A DNA stretch of 13,689 nt, taken from Burkholderiales bacterium (GTDB taxonomy: Bacteria > Pseudomonadota > Gammaproteobacteria > Burkholderiales > SG8-41). Position numbers and translations under genes: made by a program. Below are positions 6,894 to 13,599 of the stretch, piece after piece; position 1 is the first letter of the stretch; each line of letters begins with the position of its first letter. Below the pieces are notes generated by a model. The model was not told where the DNA came from. It did no database searches and worked only from the letters and a program-made list of their open reading frames with translations. Where the stretch lies: NCBI GenBank assembly GCA_019746155.1, contig JAIESJ010000189.1, forward strand, positions 1 through 13,689, read 5' to 3'.

Positions 6894-7652
6894 ATGCCTG
6901 AGCTCGTCTGGCTGGTGCCCATAGCCTTCGGCGTCGGTGCGCTGATCGGCGCGGTCGGTATCGGCGGCATCCTGCTGATTCCGGCCCTGACGGCGTTCGC
7001 CGGGCTGAATATTCATGAGGCGATGGCAACCGCACTATTCACCTTCGCTTTTACCGGCATCACCGGCACCGTGATGTTCCAGCGTCGCGGCAGCATCGAC
7101 TGGCACATCACCACTCCGGTCTGTCTCGGCGCGGTACTATTCGCTTTCCTCGGCGCCTGGATGAATTCGCTGACTCAGCCGAAAGCGCTCGTCATCATCC
7201 TGGCCGGCATCATCATTTTCGCTGGCGTCTATACGCTCGCCACCTGGCGCGGGCTGCGCCAGCCGGCATTTCACGGTAGAGGGAAGGCGCAGCAGGCGCT
7301 GCTGGCCGCGATCGGCTCGGTCTCCGGCTTCGGCTCGGGACTGACCGGCGTCGGCGGTCCCGCCCTGTCGGTGCCGCTGATGGTGCTGTTCGGTTTCCCG
7401 GCGCTGCCCTCGATCGGCGCGAGTCAGGTGATTCAGATCATCGCCGCGGGTTCCGGCACGCTCGGCAACCTCAAGTTCGGCACCGTCAATTTCACCGTGG
7501 CGGCGGTGGTGACGCTGCTCGAGATCGCCGGCGTGTTCGTCGGCGCCCGCATCGTACACGCCGTTAACACCGAATCGCTCAGGAAATTCGTCGCCGTGCT
7601 GTGCATCGCGGTCGGCATCTTCCTGATTGCCCGCGTCCTCGGACTGCTGTGA
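6894..7652 (+). CDS. TauE/SafE family anion exporter
   Basis: A 252-residue integral membrane protein with about eight hydrophobic segments in two repeated halves. Each half carries the glycine-rich hairpin of the TauE/SafE family: GALIGAVGIGGILLIPAL near residue 15 and SGFGSGLTGVGGPALSVP near residue 145. Members export sulfite or small organosulfur and carboxylate anions, often next to sulfonate catabolism genes. The ATG at 6894 has no clear Shine-Dalgarno. The gene follows a 92-base gap after the cyclic-nucleotide-binding gene and is coupled to the GcvT-like gene through a GTGA overlap. Combined with an SsuBC-class importer across the convergence point, it hints at a sulfonated substrate whose sulfite is expelled, but the family also contains exporters unrelated to sulfur. 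Confidence 0.87.
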   Translation: MPELVWLVPIAFGVGALIGAVGIGGILLIPALTAFAGLNIHEAMATALFTFAFTGITGTVMFQRRGSIDWHITTPVCLGAVLFAFLGAWMNSLTQPKALVIILAGIIIFAGVYTLATWRGLRQPAFHGRGKAQQALLAAIGSVSGFGSGLTGVGGPALSVPLMVLFGFPALPSIGASQVIQIIAAGSGTLGNLKFGTVNFTVAAVVTLLEIAGVFVGARIVHAVNTESLRKFVAVLCIAVGIFLIARVLGLL

Positions 7653-8752
7653 CAAGAACACCGCTCGAGCGCCACTTCGAGCAGCGCGGCATCGTTCATA
7701 TCGAGTTCGCGCACGGGCTCAGGACGCCGGCGTATTTTACCGATCCTGCTGCCGAGCACCAGGCGACGCGGCGTGCCGCCGGGCTGTTTGATTTTTCGTT
7801 CGTGGCTTGCGCCGAAATCGAAGGACGTGACAGTCTCGCCTTCCTCCACCGCTTGCAGACTCGCAACCTGGCGCAACTGGCCGGCCGGCGGCTGGCTTAT
7901 ACCCTGCTGCCGCGCGAAGACGGCACCGTACTCAACGACGCGACAGTGTGGCGGCTGGGCTCCGAGCGCTATCTGTTGTTCGTCGGGCGCCACGATGACC
8001 TGCAGCATGTCGCACTGCTCGCCCGCGGTTACGACGTCAGCCTCGCCGACCGCTCTCGCGAGCATGCTGTGCTCGCGCTGCAGGGACGGCACGCTTGGCA
8101 GATAGTCCGCCGCTGCTTTGCCGCCAACCCGCCGCAAGAACTGCCCTATTACGGCTTCACTGCGGCCGATTTCGAGGGGGCAACGTGTCTCATTGCGCGC
8201 ATCAGTTACAGCGGCGAAACCGGTTATGAATTAGTGGCGCCGGCACAAACCGCGCCAGCGTTGTGGCAGGCGTTGTTACGTGCTGGCGCGGACTGGGGTC
8301 TTGCCGAGTGCGGGTTTGAAGCCATCGACACGCTGCGCATCGAGGCCGGCCATATTCTGTTCACGCGAGAGTTGGCGTTGCCGGTGACCCCGTTCGAGCT
8401 GGGATTCACGCGCCTTATGGATTTTTATCATCATGATTTTATAGGAAAATTATCAATGCTCGCTCGGCGCCGGCAGACGCCACAGCGACGCCTGGCGGGA
8501 CTGGCAATTGACGGAACGGATGTGCCGACACTGGCTGCTGCCACGGCGGGCGATCTACCCGCGCCGGGAATCGCAAAACTGACCAGCGTCTGCTGGTCAC
8601 CGGTCCTGAACAGAGCTATCGGGCTCGGTTTTGTCGATGATGCAGACCGTTACCCTGGCACTCGGGTAACGGTGGGCGCAGGTCTCACTGCGCGCGTGGC
8701 GCGTTTGCCCTTTTACGATCCGGCGAAATTCCTGGTACGACATACGCGTTGA
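7649..8752 (+). CDS. GcvT-family folate-binding (aminomethyltransferase-like) protein
   Basis: A 367-residue protein of the GcvT superfamily, which binds tetrahydrofolate and accepts C1 groups. Visible hallmarks: AGLFDFS near residue 44, GTVLNDATVWRL near 92-103 (matching the IDDLIVY strand of GcvT, with Asn-Asp in place of Asp-Asp), ISYSGETGYEL (185-195), TLRIEAGHIL (228-237) and DFIGK (263-267). The KGC(Y)TGQE motif of YgfZ is absent. I start it at GTG 7649, whose GTGA overlaps the TauE-like stop; earlier in-frame GTG codons lie well inside the exporter gene. No glycine-cleavage partners gcvH or gcvP are nearby, so it probably works like the THF-dependent demethylases (DmdA- or LigM-type) or the C1-capturing domain of dimethylglycine oxidases. 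Its 3' end overlaps folD on the other strand by 40 bases. Confidence 0.82.
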   Translation: MTRTPLERHFEQRGIVHIEFAHGLRTPAYFTDPAAEHQATRRAAGLFDFSFVACAEIEGRDSLAFLHRLQTRNLAQLAGRRLAYTLLPREDGTVLNDATVWRLGSERYLLFVGRHDDLQHVALLARGYDVSLADRSREHAVLALQGRHAWQIVRRCFAANPPQELPYYGFTAADFEGATCLIARISYSGETGYELVAPAQTAPALWQALLRAGADWGLAECGFEAIDTLRIEAGHILFTRELALPVTPFELGFTRLMDFYHHDFIGKLSMLARRRQTPQRRLAGLAIDGTDVPTLAAATAGDLPAPGIAKLTSVCWSPVLNRAIGLGFVDDADRYPGTRVTVGAGLTARVARLPFYDPAKFLVRHTR

Positions 8753-9624
8753 TTCGCTGTCGCAAGAGGGTACACCGCGACGCTGCGTTCCGCCGCCACC
8801 ACCGTGTTGGCGATCAGCATCGCCACCGTCATCGGGCCAACACCGCCCGGCACCGGGGTAATCCAGGATGCCTTTTCCCTGGCGCTTCGATATTCGACAT
8901 CCCCGGTCAGCCGCCCGCCCGGCAAGCGGTTGATGCCGACGTCGATCACCACCGCGCCGGGCTTGACCATCGTGCCATCTACGAGACCGGCCTTGCCGGT
9001 TGCAACCACCAGAATATCGGCGCGCGCCGTGAATCCGCCCAGATCCGCAGTCTTTGAATTGCAGACGGTGACGGTCGCGCCGCGCGCTATTAGCAGCAGC
9101 GCCATCGGCTTGCCGATGATGCCACTACGTCCTACCACGACCGCATTGCGTCCTTCGACCGGGATACCGGCGTGATCGAGCATGGTCATCACGCCGAGTG
9201 GCGTGCACGGCACGAATGTGGGATGGGCATCAACCAGTGCCCCAAGGTTGCGCCAGTTGAAGCCATCGACGTCCTTGTCCACCGCGATCGACTGCAGGAT
9301 GCGCGTGGCGTCGAGGCTCCGCGGCAGCGGCAGTTGCACGATGATGCCGTGAATGCACGGGTTGCGGTTGAGCTTGTCGAGCGTGGCGAGCACCACCGAC
9401 TCCGGGCAATCGGCGTCAAAACTGTGCACCTCGGAATAAAGCCCTGCCTCGGTGCAGGCGCGGACCTTGTTTCTGACATAAATGCGGGAGGCTGGATTGT
9501 CGCCGACCTGGACTGCAGCCAGTCCCGGCCGCACGCCGTGGCGGTCGAGAGCTGCTACGCGCTGTCTGAGCAGGGAGTAAACCTGCCGGGCGATGGCCGC
9601 TCCGTCAAGGACTCTGGCGGTCAT
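8713..9624 (-). CDS. folD: FolD 1: methylene-THF dehydrogenase/methenyl-THF cyclohydrolase
   Basis: A 303-residue bifunctional enzyme converting 5,10-methylene-THF through 5,10-methenyl-THF to 10-formyl-THF. Catalytic residues are present: Tyr49 and Lys53 in YVRNK, Gln97 in VQLPLP, Asp118 and Asp120 in KDVDGF, and PVPGGVGPMT near 257-266. The dinucleotide site keeps Arg166 (VVGRSG) and Ser190 (CNSKT), the pair that contacts the NADP phosphate in the human enzyme. I start at ATG 9624 (MTARVLDG, aligning with MTAKIIDG of the second FolD) rather than the TTG two codons earlier. The last 22 or so residues exceed the usual FolD end and are read across the 3' end of the convergent GcvT-like gene. 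It is the last gene of the leftward operon, or is read from its own weak promoter. Confidence 0.92.
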   Translation of the reverse strand: MTARVLDGAAIARQVYSLLRQRVAALDRHGVRPGLAAVQVGDNPASRIYVRNKVRACTEAGLYSEVHSFDADCPESVVLATLDKLNRNPCIHGIIVQLPLPRSLDATRILQSIAVDKDVDGFNWRNLGALVDAHPTFVPCTPLGVMTMLDHAGIPVEGRNAVVVGRSGIIGKPMALLLIARGATVTVCNSKTADLGGFTARADILVVATGKAGLVDGTMVKPGAVVIDVGINRLPGGRLTGDVEYRSAREKASWITPVPGGVGPMTVAMLIANTVVAAERSVAVYPLATANQRVCRTRNFAGS

Positions 9625-9818
9625 CGTCAAGGACTATCTCAAGAACCCTCACGTGATGCGTTTTGGTTGCAATCCAGGGGAACAAGGCGGGTGGAGTGTA
9701 TCTCATTATTGCCCACCCTTGCAATACTCGCGGTATTGCCGTGGGCTCCCGCCTAGAACTGCATTTCAACCGACCTTTGTCCCACGCGCAGGGGCTCTTG
9801 AGATAGTTCCGAGGATGA
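9625..9818 (-). promoter_or_regulatory. Gap between the two folD genes with an inverted repeat
   Basis: This 194-base gap holds no convincing gene. At 9721-9739 there is a perfect 7-bp inverted repeat, GCAATAC-TCGCG-GTATTGC. No T-run follows on the reverse strand, so it is not a standard terminator; it could be an operator or an RNA hairpin. A weak promoter reading toward folD 1 is possible, with TTGCAA (9719-9724) and TACACT (9695-9700, reverse strand) 18 bases apart. The TTGCAA overlaps the repeat, so a protein bound there could block it. Confidence 0.3.
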
Positions 9819-10712
9819 TTATATTGGAACCGGACTATTGATATTGGTATCGGCATTCTTGGCGGCAAAACGCTCGGCGGCCGCGACAGTATTACACAAC
9901 AGCATGGTAACTGTCATCGGGCCGACGCCGCCCGGCACCGGCGTGATATGGGAAGCCTTCTCCTTGACGCTGCCGTAGTCCACGTCGCCGATCAGCCGCC
10001 CGTCCGGCAAGCGGTTGATACCGACGTCGATCACTACCGCGCCGCGCTTGACCATCGGCGCGGTGATGAGGCCGGGACAGCCCGCCGCCACAATCAGAAT
10101 GTCGGCAAGAATCGTGTACTGGGCAAGATCGCGCGTCTTGATGTGGCAGATGCTGACCGTCGCATCCTTCGCCATCAGCATCAGCGCCATCGGCTTGCCG
10201 ACGATGTTGCTGGCACCGACCACCACCACGTTCTGCCCCTCGATCGGTATGTTCTCGTATTCAAGCAGGCACTGCACGCCGTACGGCGTGCATGGCGGGA
10301 AGATATTGTTCTCGCCCACCACCAGGCCGCCGACGTTGTAGAGATGGAAACCGTCGACGTCCTTCTCCACCGCGATTGCGCCCAGCAGCTTGCGCGGCTC
10401 GAACTGCGGCGGCAACGGCAACTGCACCAGGATGCCGTGAATCGCCTGATTCTGGTTGAGTTCCCGGATGCGGCGGATAACGGCCTCCTGGATCGCGCTG
10501 GCCGGAAACTCGTGCACCTCGGAATGCAGGCCGAGTTCGGCGCACGCCCTGACCTTGTTGCGTACGTAGACCTTGGAAGCCGGATTGTCGCCGACGATGA
10601 TCACCGCCAGGCCCGGAAGCACTCCCCGCGCTTTCAGCGCATCGACGCGCTTCTTCCATTCCGAGCGGACATGTCTGGCAACGGCGTTGCCATCGATGAT
10701 CTTGGCAGTCAT
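9819..10712 (-). CDS. folD: FolD 2: methylene-THF dehydrogenase/methenyl-THF cyclohydrolase
   Basis: A 297-residue second FolD, aligning with the first with a single one-residue gap through the core and with many identical positions. Tyr49, Lys53, Gln97, Asp118, Asp120 and the PVPGGVGPMT loop are all kept, so both activities should be intact. It differs in the dinucleotide pocket: Ala167 (VVGASN) and Ile191 (CHIKT) stand where the first FolD has Arg and Ser. E. coli FolD also has GASN and uses NADP, so the Arg change alone proves nothing, but losing both phosphate contacts makes a different or relaxed NAD/NADP preference possible. A strong AAGGAG lies just before the ATG. It follows the 63-residue membrane protein gene by 41 bases and is probably cotranscribed with the ABC transporter. 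Confidence 0.93.
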   Translation of the reverse strand: MTAKIIDGNAVARHVRSEWKKRVDALKARGVLPGLAVIIVGDNPASKVYVRNKVRACAELGLHSEVHEFPASAIQEAVIRRIRELNQNQAIHGILVQLPLPPQFEPRKLLGAIAVEKDVDGFHLYNVGGLVVGENNIFPPCTPYGVQCLLEYENIPIEGQNVVVVGASNIVGKPMALMLMAKDATVSICHIKTRDLAQYTILADILIVAAGCPGLITAPMVKRGAVVIDVGINRLPDGRLIGDVDYGSVKEKASHITPVPGGVGPMTVTMLLCNTVAAAERFAAKNADTNINSPVPI

Positions 10713-10753
10713 AGACTCCTTTCCCGGTTGTGGTCGCGAGCCGGCCCACCCGC

Positions 10754-10945
10754 CTACGAGCGGAAGCCGATCACCACGAATAAAAACATGCTCGCCGCCA
10801 TGAACCCATAGCCGGCAAGATTCAACTGCTTGGCGCGTTGCTCATCGATGGTGCCGCGGCTTTGCAGCACCGCGGCCAGCGTCGATACGATCGCCCCGAG
10901 AATCGCCAGGGCGATGACGGTATCGCGAGCAAACAGCCAGTTCAT
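10754..10945 (-). CDS. 63-residue two-helix membrane protein
   Basis: The product begins MNWLFARD and has two hydrophobic helices (about residues 8-27 and 42-60) joined by a polar loop with the charged stretch RGTIDEQRAK; it ends in GFRS. I chose the ATG at 10945 because AAGGA stands 6 bases before it and the gene then starts 16 bases after the ATPase stop codon. A longer reading frame from 10999 would overlap the ATPase gene and lacks support. I do not recognise a named family. Its place between the transporter and folD 2 suggests an accessory to the importer or a membrane anchor, which is inference only. Confidence 0.62.
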   Translation of the reverse strand: MNWLFARDTVIALAILGAIVSTLAAVLQSRGTIDEQRAKQLNLAGYGFMAASMFLFVVIGFRS

Positions 10946-10961
10946 GCAATCCTTCTGCGCT

Positions 10962-11834
10962 TCACGTCTTGGCAACACGCCTGGAATACGCCTCGACAAA
11001 GTCCGCCGCCGCTTTGCTGCCGCGCGAGAACGACTTCATCGCTTCCTCATGCAGGATCGACAGTGCTTCCATCTTGATCTCGTTGGCGCGGTCGTTTTCC
11101 ACGATATCGGTCAGCTTGCGCGGGCGCGGCACGTCGACTTCCAGCACCGCGCGCACCTGGGTCGGGATGTTCGACATGATGAGCAGCCGGTCAGCCAGGA
11201 AGATCGCCTCATCGATATCAGTAGTGACGAAAAAGTTGGTGCGGCGGTTTTCCTCGTAGAGCGTCGAGTAGTACTCCCACATCAGTTCCTTGGTCATCGC
11301 ATCGAGGCCGCGGAACGGCTCGTCGAGAATCATCACCTGCGGGTTGTTGATCATGGCGCGCGCCAGCTCCGCCCGGCGCTGCATGCCGCCGGAGAGCTGC
11401 ATCGGGTATTTCCTGCGGAAATCCTGCAATCCCACCTTGTTGAGCAGGAACTCCGCCAGATCCAGCGTTTCCTTGGTGACTTCGCCGCGCGCCCGCGGGC
11501 CGTAGAGGATATTGTCGTAGGTGGTCATCCACGGAAACAGCGCCGTTTCCTGGAATAACACGAGGCGGTCGTGAGCGGGGCCGGTGATGGGATGGCCGTT
11601 CAACGTGATGGTGCCGCTGCTGGGTTTCTCGAATCCGGCGAGCAGGCGGATCAACGTGCTTTTGCCGCAACCCGAGGGGCCGATCATCACCGTGAGCTTG
11701 CCGCGTTCGATGGCGAACGAGCAGTCCTTGACGACGTCCTTGTGGAACTGCACCGCGCCGTAGTACTTGCTCATGTTGGCGACGATAATCTCGCCCGCAT
11801 CGATTTTTTGCTTGGTGGTTTCCGTCTGGTTCAT
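10962..11834 (-). CDS. ABC importer ATPase B (NitT/TauT/SsuB class), H-loop altered
   Basis: A 290-residue cytoplasmic ATPase. It has Walker A GPSGCGKST (52-60), the Q-loop (Gln95 in LFQETALFPW, typical of SsuB/TauB/NrtD-type ATPases), a canonical signature LSGGM (147-151) and Walker B VMILDEP with Glu172. The switch (H-loop) histidine is replaced: the segment reads FFVTTDIDEA, with Thr205 encoded at 11220-11222 where His is expected. The C-terminal tail of about 60 residues includes LHEEAMKSF, echoed in ATPase A. Nineteen bases separate it from permease B upstream. With two permeases and a second, different ATPase it most likely forms a heterodimeric importer motor. Substrate unknown; the class carries nitrate, taurine, alkanesulfonates, cyanate and pyrimidine-type compounds. 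Confidence 0.9.
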   Translation of the reverse strand: MNQTETTKQKIDAGEIIVANMSKYYGAVQFHKDVVKDCSFAIERGKLTVMIGPSGCGKSTLIRLLAGFEKPSSGTITLNGHPITGPAHDRLVLFQETALFPWMTTYDNILYGPRARGEVTKETLDLAEFLLNKVGLQDFRRKYPMQLSGGMQRRAELARAMINNPQVMILDEPFRGLDAMTKELMWEYYSTLYEENRRTNFFVTTDIDEAIFLADRLLIMSNIPTQVRAVLEVDVPRPRKLTDIVENDRANEIKMEALSILHEEAMKSFSRGSKAAADFVEAYSRRVAKT

Positions 11835-11853
11835 GTTTTGACCCTGCCGATTG

Positions 11854-12729
11854 TCATCTCAACCGCAGCCACGGCGTCACGTACTTGCCCAGTGCGCGCA
11901 AGAGCTCGCTCGACAGAAAGCCCGCGATGCCGATGCTGATCATGCCGACCACGATCTGCTCGTACGAGCCGCCGACATAGGAATTCCAGATGAAGAACCC
12001 GAGCCCGCCGCCGCTGGTGCCGCCGATCTGGCTGCCGCCGCCCGAGATCATTTCGGCCGCCACCACCACTTCCCAGGTGATTCCCATGCCGACCGCCGAA
12101 CCGACCACGATCGACGGCAGCGTGCCGGGCAGGATGATACGCCGGAAAATGTCCCATTGCGACGAACCCATCGAGCGCGCCGCCTGGAAGTAACGCACAT
12201 CGATCGACTTGGCGCCGCCCACCACGTTGATCACAATGGTATAGAACGCACCGAGGAAGGTCACGAAGGTGATCGACAATTCCTGGGTCGGCCAGAAAAT
12301 GATCGAAGCCGGCACCCACGCCAGCGGCGGGATCGGCCGCAGCACCTCGAACACCGGGAAGCCGATGCCGTAGGCGGTGCGGCTCACGGCGAGCAGCAAG
12401 CCGAACGGAATGCCGATGATCATCGCCGCGATGAAGCCGCCCATGACGCGGAAGAAGCTCATATACCAGCTGTGCCAGTAGCCCTGCTCGCCCAGCACGG
12501 CAACCCACGCCTTCAGTACTTCCGTCGGCGCCGGCACCGCGCCGATCCACGGCAGGTACTTCTTGTCCCAGCCGACTGCCGCGAGCACGCTGCGCAGCCA
12601 TTCGAACGCGTCGAGCATGAGCCACTGCTTCGAGCGCGCGCCGAGCTCCCACAGGATCAGGAACACCGCGATCGAGACGAGGCCGCGTAGCAGCGTCCGG
12701 GTGAAAAGAGCTTGCTTGGTCATCGCCAT
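11854..12729 (-). CDS. ABC importer permease B (NitT/TauT/SsuC class)
   Basis: A 291-residue inner-membrane permease with about six hydrophobic segments after an N-terminal helix (about residues 13-28). The cytoplasmic coupling loop carries the EAA-type motif AARSMGSSQWDIFRRIILPG (183-202), which docks to the ATPase, and the APTEVL segment near residue 67 is typical of the SsuC/TauC family. There is an unusual glycine-rich stretch GGGSQIGGTSGGGLGFF (230-246) before the last helices. It is somewhat longer than the roughly 250-residue norm because of an extra N-terminal periplasmic segment (about 32-85). An AGAGGG site precedes the ATG at 12729; a second ATG two codons later is also possible. 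It follows ATPase A by 6 bases. Confidence 0.9.
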   Translation of the reverse strand: MAMTKQALFTRTLLRGLVSIAVFLILWELGARSKQWLMLDAFEWLRSVLAAVGWDKKYLPWIGAVPAPTEVLKAWVAVLGEQGYWHSWYMSFFRVMGGFIAAMIIGIPFGLLLAVSRTAYGIGFPVFEVLRPIPPLAWVPASIIFWPTQELSITFVTFLGAFYTIVINVVGGAKSIDVRYFQAARSMGSSQWDIFRRIILPGTLPSIVVGSAVGMGITWEVVVAAEMISGGGSQIGGTSGGGLGFFIWNSYVGGSYEQIVVGMISIGIAGFLSSELLRALGKYVTPWLRLR

Positions 12730-12735
12730 TGCCGT

Positions 12736-13599
12736 TTAACCCTCTTTCTCGCCCGCGGCGAACGCCTTTAACGCCTCTTCGTGCACCGCCTCGTTGGTCT
12801 CATCGATCAACTCGCGGAAACGCTTCGAGGTAAGCACGCTGTAGTCGCGCGGATGCGGGATATCCACTTCCAGTACCTTCTTCGGCCGGCACGGGCGCGT
12901 CGTCATGATCGCCACCTTGTGACCGAGAAAAATCGCTTCCTCCAGATCGTGGGTAATGAAGAAGATCGTCACCTTGTTCTTGTAGTAGATCTCGAGTAGC
13001 GCTTCATGCATCACCGACTTGGTGAGCGAGTCGAGCGCGCGATACGGCTCATCGAGCAGCAGCACCCGCGGCTCGTTCATGAGCGCGCGCACGATCTCCA
13101 CGCGCCGCCGCACGCCAGAGGAGACTTCCCCCGGATAGTTGTGCTCGACGCCCGAGAGCCCCGCATCCGCCATCATGCTCAACGCCTTTTCCGTCGCCTC
13201 GAGGCGCGTCAGCTTGCCCTGCATGATCGGCCCGAATGCGACGTTCTCGAGGTTGGTCTTCCACGGAAACAGCGCACCGTTCTGGAACACCACGATGCGG
13301 TCGGAGCCGGGTTCGGCCTTGGGCTGCTCGGCGCTGCACAGCACCTCCTCGTCGAGCGTAATGCGGCCCGAGGTGATTTCGTGGAAGCCGGCGATCGCAT
13401 TGAGTAGGGTCGTCTTGCCGCAGCCCGAAGGGCCAACGACCATGCAGATCTCGCCGGCCGCGATGTCGAGCGAGCAATGGTCAACGGCCATCACGGCGGC
13501 GCCTTCCGGGTCGTAGATCTTGACCACGTCCTCGATCTTGATGGCACCGCGTGTGGCGACCCGTCCCCCTGCGGCGGCCTGTTGCATGACTGCAGCCAT
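12736..13599 (-). CDS. ABC importer ATPase A (NitT/TauT/SsuB class), signature altered
   Basis: A 287-residue ATPase with Walker A GPSGCGKTT (56-64), the Q-loop (Gln106 in VVFQNGALFPW), Walker B VLLLDEP with Glu184, and a normal H-loop (FFITHDLEEA, His217). Its signature motif is not LSGGQ but VSSGV (159-163, encoded at 13111-13125), followed by RRRVEIVRALM, so the key glycine-glycine pair is lost. The tail repeats the HEEALKAF element seen in ATPase B. The start codon follows the upstream permease stop directly (TAAATG), indicating translational coupling. An N-terminal extension of about 20 residues precedes the first strand. The altered signature would act on ATP bound by ATPase B, which itself lacks the switch histidine. 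Confidence 0.9.
   Translation of the reverse strand: MAAVMQQAAAGGRVATRGAIKIEDVVKIYDPEGAAVMAVDHCSLDIAAGEICMVVGPSGCGKTTLLNAIAGFHEITSGRITLDEEVLCSAEQPKAEPGSDRIVVFQNGALFPWKTNLENVAFGPIMQGKLTRLEATEKALSMMADAGLSGVEHNYPGEVSSGVRRRVEIVRALMNEPRVLLLDEPYRALDSLTKSVMHEALLEIYYKNKVTIFFITHDLEEAIFLGHKVAIMTTRPCRPKKVLEVDIPHPRDYSVLTSKRFRELIDETNEAVHEEALKAFAAGEKEG

Noticed and set aside
9948..10811. A 287-codon forward open frame
   Set aside because: It is the antisense shadow of folD 2; the His/Asp/Arg-rich product has no recognisable domain.
11220..11222. Thr in the ATPase B H-loop as a sequencing error
   Set aside because: Changing His (CAT/CAC) to the ACT codon present needs at least two base changes, the frame is intact and the complementary defect in ATPase A makes a real feature more likely.
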